64,000 nucleotides of DNA, taken from the NCBI RefSeq assembly GCF_006717075.1, contig NZ_VFQC01000001.1, positions 1,535,501-1,599,500 on the forward strand. Direction: 5' to 3'. This stretch comes from Haloactinospora alba. Lineage in GTDB: Bacteria; Actinomycetota; Actinomycetes; Streptosporangiales; Streptosporangiaceae. Positions within the stretch are counted from its first letter, which is position 1. Each line of letters starts with the position of its first letter. Made by a program: the position numbers and the translations under genes. Below are positions 42,712 through 51,410 of the stretch, piece by piece. The notes beneath the pieces were generated by a model that worked only from the letters and a program-made list of their open reading frames with translations, did no database searches and had not been told where the DNA came from.

Positions 42712-42937
42712 GCGGATGAGGGTAACGCCTCCTGGCCGTTGACCGGGCGGAGCGGGAAGGCGGGCGTTTCGGCCCGGCCACCACCCCGCTCCGGCCCGGG
42801 TGGTGCCGGTGGGCGACGTTTCCGGAACCGGACCGAAACAGTGTGATCGCGCCCCGGGTCGGCGACAGGTGCCATCCGCCGGAGCGGGTCGGTTCCGCAC
42901 GCCGCGGCGCGCGGAACCAACGAACCGGTGCGGAAGA

Positions 42938-43888
42938 TCAGTACCGGTTGCCCTCGGGAGCGGGAAGCGCGTCCAGCTCGGCCAGGTCCTCCCGGTCCAG
43001 CTCGAGGTCCGCGGCCGCGGCGTTGGCCGCCAGGTACCGCGGTGTCTTGGTTCCGGGGATCGGCACCAGGTTGCTGCCCTGGGCCAGTACCCAGGCCAGG
43101 GACACCTGGGCGGGCGTGACGCCGTGACGGTCGGCCACCTTGGCTATCCCCTCCGCGATCGTCTGGTTGGCGTCGATCGCCTCGGCGTGGAAGCGCGACC
43201 TGCCGTGTCGCCAGTCCCCCTCGGGAAGGTCGTCCACCGAGCGGAAGCGTCCGGTGAGGAAACCGCGGCCGAGGGGCGAGTAGGGGAGGAAGGTGATCCC
43301 GTTCGCCGCGCAGTACGGCAGCACCTCGTCCAGGGGCTCCCTGCTCCACAGGGACAGCTCCGTCTGCACGCTGGTTACCGGGTGCACCGCGCTCGCCCGT
43401 TCGATCTCGGCCACGCTGGCTTCGGACAGTCCGATCGCCCGCGCCTTGCCCGCCCGTACCGCCTCGGCCATGGCCCCGACGCTCTCCTCGATGGGAACCT
43501 CCGGGTCCACCCGGTGGAGCTGGTAGAGGTCGACATGGTCGGTTCGCAGCCGGCGCAGACTGGCGTCGATATTCTCCCGGATGTGCTCGGGGCGTCCGTT
43601 GCGGCCCATGTTGCCCTGGTCGTCCAGGACCAACCCGACCTTGGTTGCCAGTACCGCCCGCTCCCGGCGGTCGGCCAGGGCACGGCCCACCAGCTCCTCG
43701 TTGGTGTGGGGGCCGTAGACGTCGGCGGTGTCGACCAGGGTCATCCCGGCGTCCAGGGCCTGGTGGATGACCGACACCGACGTGTCGTCGTCCCTGCCGT
43801 GCGGGTCGTAGCCGAAACTCATGCCCATGCAGCCCAGGCCGATGACGCCGATCTCGGGCCCGTTGGGGCCCAGGGTGGTGGTGCGCAT
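42938..43888 (-). CDS. Aldo/keto reductase
   Basis: 316 residues of the AKR barrel. The start is [21 protein letters not shown]-like with the helix [21 protein letters not shown] containing the catalytic Asp and Tyr. Later ATKVGLVLD holds the catalytic lysine, [15 protein letters not shown] the histidine, and [16 protein letters not shown] the NADPH-binding end. It most resembles the YakC/AKR13 oxidoreductases acting on small aldehydes. The ATG at 43888 follows the MerR-regulated promoter palindrome. The divergent MerR gene is the probable activator. Confidence 0.92.
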   Translation of the reverse strand: MRTTTLGPNGPEIGVIGLGCMGMSFGYDPHGRDDDTSVSVIHQALDAGMTLVDTADVYGPHTNEELVGRALADRRERAVLATKVGLVLDDQGNMGRNGRPEHIRENIDASLRRLRTDHVDLYQLHRVDPEVPIEESVGAMAEAVRAGKARAIGLSEASVAEIERASAVHPVTSVQTELSLWSREPLDEVLPYCAANGITFLPYSPLGRGFLTGRFRSVDDLPEGDWRHGRSRFHAEAIDANQTIAEGIAKVADRHGVTPAQVSLAWVLAQGSNLVPIPGTKTPRYLAANAAAADLELDREDLAELDALPAPEGNRY

Positions 43889-43953
43889 ACGTGTCCTCAA
43901 TGATCTCTGGGGCGGAAAACCGGGCGGCTCGCGACCGCCGGTGGACACTGTGC

Positions 43954-43975
43954 GCCTTGGAGCGCGCTCCAAGGC
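43954..43975. promoter_or_regulatory. 22-bp perfect palindrome, MerR operator for aldo/keto reductase
   Basis: GCCTTGGAGCG and its exact mirror CGCTCCAAGGC form a 22-bp palindrome without spacer, 66 nt from the reductase ATG and 68 nt from the MerR ATG. CTTGGAG-N4-CTCCAAG is the form of sites used by MerR regulators of aldehyde and alcohol reductase genes. A TTGGAG inside it can serve as the -35 element on either strand, with the dyad in the spacer, as in MerR activation by DNA twisting. Confidence 0.75.
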
Positions 43976-44042
43976 AAGCCCGAGCAACGGCCCGTGCCAG
44001 CTCCGGTGTCGGTGGGGGCCCGGCGCGCCTAGATTTGGGGGT

Positions 44043-44474
44043 ATGAGCACCACGCCCCCCACCGGACTCACGATCTCCCAGGCTGCGGAACACACGGGGT
44101 TGTCCGCGGACACGCTCCGGTACTACGAGCGCATCGGCCTCCTCGACCCGGTACCGCGCTCCACGGCGGGATACCGCGTCTACGGTCGGGAGGAACTGGA
44201 ACAGATACGGTTCGTGCTGCTGGTTCGGGGCACCGGTATGCCCATCCAGAGCATGTTGGAGTACGCGCGCCTGCGGCGTTCGGGCGAACACACCGCCGCC
44301 CGGCGCCGGGACATGCTGTCCGAGCACCGGCGGCGGTTGTACGCCCAGGTGAGCGAGTTGGAGGAGACCCTCCGCTACCTGGACTGCAAGATCGAGACCT
44401 ACGACGGACTGATCGAGGAGGCCCAGTGCGGCGGGGAGGCGCCCGAGTCGCCGGGATCGACGCCCGCTGCCTGA
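44043..44474 (+). CDS. MerR-family regulator
   Basis: 143 residues. The winged helix (about 8-78) reads [32 protein letters not shown]-like, followed by [25 protein letters not shown], typical of MerR proteins that activate aldo/keto reductase genes. A long dimerisation helix follows (about 90-130), and one cysteine sits in the [13 protein letters not shown] region and another at the end. The effector is unknown, perhaps an electrophile or aldehyde sensed by a cysteine. It is divergent from the aldo/keto reductase with the 22-bp palindrome in between. Confidence 0.9.
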   Translation: MSTTPPTGLTISQAAEHTGLSADTLRYYERIGLLDPVPRSTAGYRVYGREELEQIRFVLLVRGTGMPIQSMLEYARLRRSGEHTAARRRDMLSEHRRRLYAQVSELEETLRYLDCKIETYDGLIEEAQCGGEAPESPGSTPAA

Positions 44475-44496
44475 CCGAGCGCCCGGTGCCGTGCGG

Positions 44497-45054
44497 TCAG
44501 TCGTGGGGGCCGAGTGCGCCGATCCTGGAGACCATCGTGGTCACGAACGGCTGGAACCCCTCCTGCTCGTAGAAGCGGATGTCCTCCGAGCTGGTGGCCA
44601 GGGCGGACAGCTCGATGTCGCGGATACCGCGCGAACCCACCTGCCGGCGCACCTCCTCCAGTAGTCCGGAGCCCACACCAGTGCCGGTGTGCTCCGGTGC
44701 CACCGCCAGGGTCTGCACGACGGCCACCCGGGAGTCCCGGTCCCAGGATCCCTGTTGGGCGTCCCGGACCGTCACCATCGCGTACCCCACGTCCGTGCCG
44801 TCCCGTTCGGCCAGGACCGCCAGCGTGTCAGGGTCGGCAAGCCAGCGGAGGTACTGCGCGCGGCGGCGTCGCCAGGACTCCTCGGTGTCCACCGAGGTGA
44901 TGACATCCTCCAGGTGTGGCGCGGTGGCAGTGTGCCGCTCGTGTATGGCTGTCCAGAGCTCGCCGAGTTCGTCGATCTCGTGCGAACCGAGGTAACGGAA
45001 GCGCAGAACTCCCGGAAATCCGGTCTGTGGCTTGGTCACCAACGAATTTCCCAT
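44497..45054 (-). CDS. GNAT family N-acetyltransferase
   Basis: 185 residues with two GNAT halves: a variable N-terminal part and the core AVVQTLAVAPEHTGTGVGSGLLEEVRRQVGSRG, followed by ALATSSEDIRFYEQEGFQPF. The substrate is unknown. The ATG at 45054 directly precedes the first family residues, and the upstream sequence to the right is an AT-rich region, so it has its own promoter. It converges with the MerR gene (22 nt between stops). Confidence 0.85.
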   Translation of the reverse strand: MGNSLVTKPQTGFPGVLRFRYLGSHEIDELGELWTAIHERHTATAPHLEDVITSVDTEESWRRRRAQYLRWLADPDTLAVLAERDGTDVGYAMVTVRDAQQGSWDRDSRVAVVQTLAVAPEHTGTGVGSGLLEEVRRQVGSRGIRDIELSALATSSEDIRFYEQEGFQPFVTTMVSRIGALGPHD

Positions 45055-45199
45055 GTTTTTCTCACCCGTTCCAGCCAGCTTCAGCGCGGTTGCGGTTTCC
45101 CGTCACTCCCCACCGGGACCCAGGAATGCGCTGTGCTTCTGAGGCTACGTGTCCTGCTCCGGCAGGTGTGCGGCGACACGAAGAAAAGGAAAACTTCCC

Positions 45200-45235
45200 A
45201 TGACAGAAGAAAAAAATTTTAAATATTTTGCTTGA
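45200..45235 (+). CDS. Possible 11-residue leader peptide in an AT-rich island
   Basis: A tiny frame reads MTEEKNFKYFA and stops at 45233-45235, preceded by AAGGAAAA about 9 nt before the ATG. Its codons (AAA, TTT, TAT, GAA) are unlike the rest of the window, because the surrounding 45182-45232 is almost purely A/T. A weak hairpin of GGTGGG (45240-45245) and CCCACC follows. It could be a leader peptide of an attenuator, a stray frame in an AT-rich promoter, or part of transferred DNA. No gene clearly follows within 450 bases. Confidence 0.25.
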   Translation: MTEEKNFKYFA

Positions 45236-45708
45236 GTGTGGTGGGTGCTGCGTGGAGCCCACCGGCCCGCTACCCCGCGGACGCGGCTGTCATCGGACCG
45301 GGGCGAGCGGGAACACGACCGCGCCGGAGCGGGGAGCCTGAGCGCCTCCGCTTCCGGGCGGTACCGCGACGCGCCCCGCCCGGAACACACTGCGGGCGTA
45401 TGCCACCGGAGACCGGTACCCCGGGGATGCCGTGGCCACGTCTCCCGGTTCCCCGGCCGCCGGGCTCGCCGCGGCTCGGGAACGTCGCCGTTCACTGACC
45501 GGGGGTGTGGTGCTCGGGGGAAGGGACGGTCGGGCAGCCCCCTGATCCCCGTCCGGCCCCACGACGCGTACCGTCACTGGGTCCGAACGGATCGGGGCAA
45601 GATGTCTCTGCGGCGAGAACGGAAACCGTGCACTAGATCACGTTCCGCCGTCGGATTCACCGGCTCATACCGTCATCCACGACGTTGCGTCTCGTTTACA
45701 TTGGACCC
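45236..45708. other. Stretch before the first LysR gene
   Basis: 473 bases with no frame worth calling. The bases just upstream of the LysR ATG (TTTACATTGGACCC, 45696-45708) look like a -10 element with a leaderless start. The remaining sequence is GC-rich filler. Confidence 0.4.
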
Positions 45709-46650
45709 ATGATCGATGTCCGGCGGCTGCAACTCTTACAGGCGCTCGATCAGCACCACACTGTGGCAGGTACGGCGGAGGCGTTGAACGTCACCCCCTC
45801 CGCCGTCTCCCAGCAGCTCACGGCGCTGTCCAAGGAAACCGGCGTGACCCTGGTGGAGCGCCAGGGGAGGCGATTCCACCTCACCGGTCCGGGACGCGTC
45901 CTCCTCGAGCACGCGAACGTCATCTTCGCGGAAATGGAACGGGCCCAGGCAGACCTGACCGAGTCCGCCGAGGGCACCGTGGGCTACGCGCGTATAGGGG
46001 CGTTCTCCACCGCGATATCCGACCTCGTGGCTCCCGCCGTCGCGGCGCTGCAGAAGACGGACCCGGGATGGCACTTCTCGGTCGTACAGGCCGAACCGGA
46101 AGTGAGCACGGAGATGCTCCGCAGCGGAGCCATCGATGTGGCGATCACGATGTCCTCGGCCCACCTGCCCCCGCACGGCACCGCCGAGTTCCGTGTGGAC
46201 GCCATCATGGTCGAACCCTTCGACGCGGTACTGCCGTACCAGCATCCGTTGGCCGCCTCGACCGACCTGGAGCTCGCCACGGATCTGGCCGACACCGACT
46301 GGATCATGTCGGCGCCACGCACGGCCTGGTACGACTGCGTCACGGCGGCGTGTCACCGGGCCGGGTTCCAACCCCGGGTGAGCCACACTGTCGACGACTT
46401 CAGCGCCGTCTTCGCGCTGGTCCAGGCAGGACTGGGGATAGCGCTGATGCCGCGGCTCGCCTGGACCGGGCTTTCCGCTCCCCACCTCGTGGTGCGTGCG
46501 GTGCGCAACACAGCACAGCGGCACATCGTGGCACTCAGCCGGGCGGGCGCCACCCCCGAACCGCTGCTCACCGCTGTCCGGGAGGCGGCGGCCAAAGTTC
46601 CCGTCCCCTCGATCGGCCCTCTCATACCCTCGAACCAGGAGACGAGCTGA
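45709..46650 (+). CDS. LysR-family regulator
   Basis: 313 residues. The winged helix is at about 1-60 (MIDVRRLQLLQALDQHHTV, LNVTPSAVSQQLTALSKETG). The substrate-binding domain spans about 85-300 with two alpha/beta lobes. It resembles the ArgP/LysG-like or other actinobacterial LTTRs controlling exporters. The ATG at 45709 was preferred over an upstream ATG at 45685 because the protein then starts with the family's MIDVRRLQ. The last 29 nt overlap the end of the next LysR gene, which runs the other way. Confidence 0.88.
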   Translation: MIDVRRLQLLQALDQHHTVAGTAEALNVTPSAVSQQLTALSKETGVTLVERQGRRFHLTGPGRVLLEHANVIFAEMERAQADLTESAEGTVGYARIGAFSTAISDLVAPAVAALQKTDPGWHFSVVQAEPEVSTEMLRSGAIDVAITMSSAHLPPHGTAEFRVDAIMVEPFDAVLPYQHPLAASTDLELATDLADTDWIMSAPRTAWYDCVTAACHRAGFQPRVSHTVDDFSAVFALVQAGLGIALMPRLAWTGLSAPHLVVRAVRNTAQRHIVALSRAGATPEPLLTAVREAAAKVPVPSIGPLIPSNQETS

Positions 46651-47569
46651 CCGCGGTGTCGTCGTTGTCCAGAACCCCGCGGGCGGCGGAACGCAGATAA
46701 TCCGCCACCAGACGTATGGGGCGCCACGCCCAGCTCCCCGTGCGGCTCACCAGGGAAACCCGGCGCATACCGCCCAGCGCTCCCAACGGTGCGTGGGTGA
46801 CCCCGCGTCGCGTCACGGCCGCCAGCTTGGGCATCACCCCCACACCCCATCCGGCAGCGACCACCCGCTCCACCACCTCCAGGTTGTCGATGCGGTGCCT
46901 GATCCGGGGAGTGAACCCTGCCGCCGCGCACATGCGCTGGACCAGCTCATCCTCGTCGCTTCCGCGCGAGTTGGCTATCCACCACTCTCCGGAGAAGGCC
47001 CGCAGCCGTTGCGGCGTCATGGCCCTGCTGCTCGCCCGCGCGCTCGACGGGTGCGAGAGCAGCAGCGGTTCCGTACCGATCTGCTGCAGCGCCAACGTCG
47101 CGGGGAAATGCCGCGGCACCAGGCTGTACTCGTACACCAGTCCCATGTCGGCGCTGCCGCTCTGCAACAGTTCCAGCGCGTCGTCCGGTTCGTGCTCGAT
47201 AAGCCGCACCTCGATCCCCGGGTGGTTGTCGCGCAGCCCCGCCAGAGCGGGAAGGACGATCGGCGATGCGACGCTCGTGAACGTCACCAGGTCGACCCGG
47301 CCCACGGCCTCTCCCGTGCCGGCCATCTCGGTCCGTGCCGTCTCCACCCGGGCGAGGATGTCGGCCGCGTGTTCGGCCAGACGGTGCCCGGCGGGTGTCA
47401 GCCGTACCCGGCGCCCGTCCGGGACGAGAAGCGCCACCCCGGCCTCACGTTCCAACACGGCGAAATGCTTGGAGACCGCCGAGGTCCCCATGCCGGTGGT
47501 TTCCGCCACCGCACCCATCGTGCCGAGCCGCTCCAACTCCACCAGCAGCCGCAGGCGCGTCAAATCCAT
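46622..47569 (-). CDS. LysR-family regulator divergent from an EamA exporter
   Basis: 315 residues. The winged helix is at about 1-60 (MDLTRLRLLVELERLGTM, GMGTSAVSKHFAVLEREAG). The effector domain is at about 85-300. A Ser-rich acidic tail ends the protein and shares its last 29 nt with the opposite LysR gene. Its start is 72 nt from the start of the EamA exporter, the usual divergent LTTR-target layout, so it probably controls that exporter. The gap contains GGTTAATCC (47585-47593), a possible part of the binding site. Confidence 0.88.
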   Translation of the reverse strand: MDLTRLRLLVELERLGTMGAVAETTGMGTSAVSKHFAVLEREAGVALLVPDGRRVRLTPAGHRLAEHAADILARVETARTEMAGTGEAVGRVDLVTFTSVASPIVLPALAGLRDNHPGIEVRLIEHEPDDALELLQSGSADMGLVYEYSLVPRHFPATLALQQIGTEPLLLSHPSSARASSRAMTPQRLRAFSGEWWIANSRGSDEDELVQRMCAAAGFTPRIRHRIDNLEVVERVVAAGWGVGVMPKLAAVTRRGVTHAPLGALGGMRRVSLVSRTGSWAWRPIRLVADYLRSAARGVLDNDDTAVSSSPGSRV

Positions 47570-47640
47570 GGAACAAAACTACACGGTTAATCCACCAATG
47601 CTCCGTGGACAGAAACGAAACGGATGGATCCAATGGTCGG

Positions 47641-48642
47641 GTGCCTACATTCCTCCCTTCGTCGCTGTTCGCTGCCGGTAACCGCATCCCGGCCCCCGTT
47701 CTGCTGCTGTTGGGCATGTTCTCCCTGCAGACCGGTGGGGCACTGGCCGTCACTCTCTTCGGACAGGTCGGAGCCCTCGGGGTCACATGGCTACGACTGT
47801 CATGGGCGGCTCTGATACTGCTGCTGCTCAGCGGGCCCTCCCTGTGGCGGGCCGTCCGGGAAGCCACCCCGCGCGAACGCGCGTCCGTGGTGATGCTGGG
47901 CACAGTCAGCGCGGGGATGATGGCCCTCTACTCCGAAGCGACGGCGCGCATAGACCTGGGAACAGCCACCGCGCTGGAGTTCCTCGGGCCGCTCGTCGTG
48001 GCCGTGCTGGCACTGCGGCGGCGTGCCGAGCTTGTCTGGCTCCTCGCGGCCGCAACGGGCGTCCTGCTCCTCACCCGTCCCTGGAACGGGGAGACCGACC
48101 CGGTCGGGATCCTACTGGGGCTCACCGGTGCCACATGTGTCGGTCTCTACATCGTGCTCACCCAGCGTGTCGGCGGTAGTTTCAGCGCGGTACACGGACT
48201 GGCGCTGGCGATGACCGTCGCCGCGGGCGTCACCGCCCCCCTGGGGGCACCATCGGTCCTGGCCGCACCGAGCTGGCACATCCTGGCCGCCACACTGGGC
48301 ATCGCGATACTGTTCCCGGTCGTTCCGTTCCTCCTGGAAATGGTGGTGCTCCAACGGATGAACCGCACCGCCTACAGCACCTTCGTCAGTCTGGAACCCG
48401 CTGTCAGCCTGGTGATGGGAATGCTGATCATCGCGCAGACACCGCTGCCGATGGAACTGGTCGGGATGGCGGCAGTGGTGGTCGCCGGGATCGGCGCGGC
48501 CCGGGGAACCGCACGCGCCCACCCCTACCCCCGCAGGACTTCGGGGCAACGGGAGCGACGCTCCGCCGATCATGTGGAAAACGCGATATCGGTACCTCGA
48601 AAACGGGGTAGTACTACCTGCGACAGTTCCGATCCGCGGTAG
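47641..48642 (+). CDS. EamA/RhtA-type metabolite exporter
   Basis: 333 residues with ten helices in two EamA repeats (about 20-140 and 155-285). RhtA-type features are MFSLQTGGALAVTLFGQVGALGVTWLRL and the second repeat's NRTAYSTFVSLEPAVSLVMG. RhtA exports threonine and homoserine in E. coli; this relative may export an amino acid or another small metabolite. A polar C-terminal tail of about 45 residues follows the last helix. The GTG at 47641 has a weak ribosome site, and the first transmembrane helix begins about 18 residues later. Confidence 0.8.
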   Translation: MPTFLPSSLFAAGNRIPAPVLLLLGMFSLQTGGALAVTLFGQVGALGVTWLRLSWAALILLLLSGPSLWRAVREATPRERASVVMLGTVSAGMMALYSEATARIDLGTATALEFLGPLVVAVLALRRRAELVWLLAAATGVLLLTRPWNGETDPVGILLGLTGATCVGLYIVLTQRVGGSFSAVHGLALAMTVAAGVTAPLGAPSVLAAPSWHILAATLGIAILFPVVPFLLEMVVLQRMNRTAYSTFVSLEPAVSLVMGMLIIAQTPLPMELVGMAAVVVAGIGAARGTARAHPYPRRTSGQRERRSADHVENAISVPRKRGSTTCDSSDPR

Positions 48643-48726
48643 CGGAACCCGTTTCCCGGATGCGGGGGAGCGGGAAGTGGACAGTGACCGGCACGGTCGG
48701 CATCCCTACAAACCAGCTCCTCCGGT

Positions 48727-48759
48727 TCTCCTGCGCCCCTGCCGGGACGCGGCAGGAGA
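48727..48759 (+). terminator. Possible terminator after the EamA gene
   Basis: TCTCCTGC (48727-48734) pairs with GCAGGAGA (48752-48759), 85 nt after the EamA stop and about 40 nt before the ATG of the ligase gene. The stem is only 8 bp, so a terminator or a leader hairpin of the ligase mRNA are both possible. Confidence 0.35.
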
Positions 48760-48796
48760 GGAACCCCGGCATCTCTGGAAAGCCCGAGGTCCTCGG

Positions 48797-49993
48797 ATGA
48801 ACGATCCCACACGTGCGCCCCACCAACCGCGCCAGAGTGAACATCCTGGCGGTTCCGCCTCGCTGGCACCCTTCGAACCGACGATCGGCGTGGAGGAGGA
48901 GTTCTTCCTCGTCGACGCCGGAACCCGCCGTGCCAGCGCCCGAGCCCAGGACATCCTGGAGTCGGGGAGGGGAGACCCCGGAAACGGGGGGAAACTGTGT
49001 GCCGAGATCACCCGTTTCCAGGTGGAAGCGGTCAGCCCCGTCTGCCGTACCGGCGCTGAGCTCTACGACTGCCTGGCCCACAGCAGACGGAAGCTGGCCG
49101 GTGCCGCTGACGACCGTGGGCTGGCCGTTACCGCCACCGGAACCGCTGTGCTGGGAGAGGTAGGAGCACCCCCCATCACCGACGGAACCCGGTACCGCGC
49201 CATCGCCGAGCAGTTCGGCGCCCTGCGTGACGCGCACGCCGTGTGCGGATGCCACATTCACGTGGGGATCACTGACCGGGAAACAGCACTGGGGGTGGTG
49301 AACCAGCTGCGGGGGTGGCTGCCGTGCCTGCTGGCACTGAACGCCAACTCCCCGTTCATCGGAGGCCGGGACACGGGCCACGCGAGCTGGCGCACGGTTA
49401 CGTGGGCACGGCTTCCGTCGGCGGGACCGCCGCCATGGCTGAGTTCGATGGCGGAGTACGAACAGGCTGTCAGCGAGATGCTGGCCTCGGGAGCGATACT
49501 GGACCGGGGCATGGTCTACTGGGACGTGCGGCTCTCCGCGCACGTGCCCACGGTAGAGATGCGGATCGGGGACGCGGCGGCCACAGCTGAGGAGGCGGTA
49601 CTGACCGCGCTGCTGGTACGTGGTCTCGCCGCCGTGGCGTTGGACCGGATCGCGATGGGGGAACCGCCCCCGATCCCGGGGGACCGGATGCTGCGGCTGG
49701 CGATCTGGCGCGCGGCCTACGACGGGCTGGAGGGCTACACCCTGGACCCCGTGTCCGGCGAGCTCGCCACCGCCCGGAACATGGTGTGGCGACTGCTCGA
49801 CGTCGCCGCGCACGGCCTGTCCGCCCCGGACCAGGACCTTGCGCAACGGCTCCTCGCCCGGGTACTGGCAGCGGGATCGGGCGCCTACCGCCAACGAGCG
49901 GCCTACGCCCGGCGAGGACGGATATCGGACGTCGTGGACGCCATAGCACGGCAGACCCGGTACGGACTGGTCGCCGTCGAGGAGCACGGGTGA
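48797..49993 (+). CDS. Carboxylate-amine ligase of the glutamate-cysteine ligase 2 (YbdK) family
   Basis: 398 residues. The GCS2 fold shows the start FEPTIGVEEEFFLVDAGTR, ITRFQVEAVSPVC, the metal and substrate region VCGCHIHVGITDRETAL, and the later WDVRLSAHVPTVEMRIGDAAAT. YbdK-type members have weak glutamate-cysteine ligase activity. Actinobacteria use mycothiol rather than glutathione, so the true product is uncertain; an ergothioneine or related peptide is possible. The ATG at 48797 follows GAGGTCC. Upstream frames start at 48572 without support. Confidence 0.85.
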   Translation: MNDPTRAPHQPRQSEHPGGSASLAPFEPTIGVEEEFFLVDAGTRRASARAQDILESGRGDPGNGGKLCAEITRFQVEAVSPVCRTGAELYDCLAHSRRKLAGAADDRGLAVTATGTAVLGEVGAPPITDGTRYRAIAEQFGALRDAHAVCGCHIHVGITDRETALGVVNQLRGWLPCLLALNANSPFIGGRDTGHASWRTVTWARLPSAGPPPWLSSMAEYEQAVSEMLASGAILDRGMVYWDVRLSAHVPTVEMRIGDAAATAEEAVLTALLVRGLAAVALDRIAMGEPPPIPGDRMLRLAIWRAAYDGLEGYTLDPVSGELATARNMVWRLLDVAAHGLSAPDQDLAQRLLARVLAAGSGAYRQRAAYARRGRISDVVDAIARQTRYGLVAVEEHG

Positions 49994-50022
49994 GGAGTGC
50001 CCGGGTCCGCCGTCGGAACCCG

Positions 50023-50682
50023 TCAGCCGAAGCCGGTGGCACGGATGGTGACGTTCAGCCGGCCAGAGGCCAACCCGCAGTCGGGATCGGCGCTCCCGGG
50101 ACGTGTGCGTGGCACCCCGTGGTAGGCCATACGGGAGGGGCCGCCGAATACGAACAGGTCGCCGCTGCGTAGCTCGACGTCGGTGTAGGGGCGCCCGCGC
50201 GTTTCGGTGTTGCCGAACCGGAACACGCACGTGTCACCGACACTGAGCGAGACGACCGGAGCGTCGGCGCGTTCCTCCCGGTCCTGGTGCATTCCCATTC
50301 TCGCCTCAGCGTCGTAGAAGTTCACCAGTGCCACGTCGTAGCCGGGGCTCTCCGGTTCCGGCGCGTGCCCGTAGGCAGCTGCCACCCCCGCTCGGGCGAG
50401 TTCCCCTAGTTCGGGTGGGAACGGTGGTACCGGTGTCCCGTCCGGAAGCGTGCGCGAATAGCTGTAGGGTTCCCAGAACCAGCCGAGCGAGGCCATGGCG
50501 ACGCTCATCCGCCCGCCTGTCGGTGTCCGGTGTTTGCGCATACCGGCGGGGGAGCGCACCCATTCGCGGCAACGGCCGACGAGCTCACGTTGCCGGGGGA
50601 GCCCCAGCCATCCGGGGACGTGGACCGCCCCCGGCGAGACAACGACGGGTTCGGGGACGGGGTCGAACAGTGGTTCGTTCAT
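50023..50682 (-). CDS. alkB: AlkB-type 2-oxoglutarate/Fe(II) dioxygenase
   Basis: 219 residues. The iron ligands are in MGMHQDREE (His and Asp, about residue 131) and YHGVPR (about residue 187), and the 2-oxoglutarate arginines are in RLNVTIRATG. A phenylalanine/tyrosine-rich substrate lid WFWEPYSYSRTLP lies before them. It removes methyl groups from DNA or RNA bases. No ada or other alkylation gene is adjacent. The start is uncertain: ATG at 50682 or a GTG at 50703, each with a weak ribosome site. Confidence 0.9.
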   Translation of the reverse strand: MNEPLFDPVPEPVVVSPGAVHVPGWLGLPRQRELVGRCREWVRSPAGMRKHRTPTGGRMSVAMASLGWFWEPYSYSRTLPDGTPVPPFPPELGELARAGVAAAYGHAPEPESPGYDVALVNFYDAEARMGMHQDREERADAPVVSLSVGDTCVFRFGNTETRGRPYTDVELRSGDLFVFGGPSRMAYHGVPRTRPGSADPDCGLASGRLNVTIRATGFG

Positions 50683-50814
50683 GGAGCTGCCGAACTGGGA
50701 CACGGGTCGCGGGCACCACGATGCATGCTCTGCGTTCCACTATGCCAGCAGGCCCGTCCGGACGGGGAGCAACGAGCGTCCCGGGCCTTTCACTGACCGC
50801 GGCAATCCCGTTCG

Positions 50815-51384
50815 TCACACGTCTCCGTGATGAGGGGCCCGCGTCGCGTGGACGTAACGCACCTCGGCGACATCACCGGGGACACGGCCCGGCGGGAGAA
50901 GTCTGCGCGTCCCGTCGGGAGTGAAACCGTGCCGCTCATAGAACCGGCGGGCGCGCCCGTTGCCCTCCAACACCCACAGCACCACCTCCGGTACGCCCGG
51001 ACGGCCGGTGAGGGTACCCAGCGCCGTGGTGAGCAGCGCCGCGCCGACGCCGTGTCCCCACTGGTCGGGATGGACATAACAGGCGTACACCTCCTGTACC
51101 GCGGTGGACAGGTCGCTGTCGCGCACGGGGCCGGCGGAAACCCATCCGATCACTCTTCCACCGGACTCGGCGAGGTAGTCGAAGCCGCCGGGGCCGGGAT
51201 CCGCGAGTTGCCGTCGTCGGCGTGGCGGGTCGGGCGTCATGCCGTCCAGGACGGCATCGGGGACGACGCCCCGGTAGGCGTGACGCCAACCCGCCGTGCG
51301 GACAGTGTCCACTGCCAGCGCGTCCTCGGGGGAAGCCGCCCGGATCCGGAACCAGGGCGACGGATCCGGCCCGGTGTCGTTCAC
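50815..51384 (-). CDS. GNAT family N-acetyltransferase
   Basis: 189 residues. It has the N-terminal RAASPEDALAVDTVRTAGWRHAYRGV, typical of the Rim/phosphinothricin type, and the acetyl-CoA core EVYACYVHPDQWGHGVGAALL, then NGRARRFYERHGFTPDG. The substrate is unknown. The GTG at 51384 follows GGAGGG. Its start lies 26 nt after the response regulator stop, so it may ride on the two-component operon. Confidence 0.85.
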   Translation of the reverse strand: MNDTGPDPSPWFRIRAASPEDALAVDTVRTAGWRHAYRGVVPDAVLDGMTPDPPRRRRQLADPGPGGFDYLAESGGRVIGWVSAGPVRDSDLSTAVQEVYACYVHPDQWGHGVGAALLTTALGTLTGRPGVPEVVLWVLEGNGRARRFYERHGFTPDGTRRLLPPGRVPGDVAEVRYVHATRAPHHGDV

Positions 51385-51410
51385 GGTCCCTCCTCACGTC
51401 GGAGCAGGTG

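Noticed and set aside
41218-42846. A 542-codon plus-strand frame opposite the coiled-coil gene.
   Set aside because: It is the mirror of a highly repetitive Ala/Glu/Arg coiled-coil sequence; no domain and no ribosome site.
42303-44327. A 674-codon minus-strand frame over the aldo/keto reductase.
   Set aside because: It is out of frame with the reductase motifs and rich in Arg, Gly and Pro; a shadow frame of GC-rich coding DNA.
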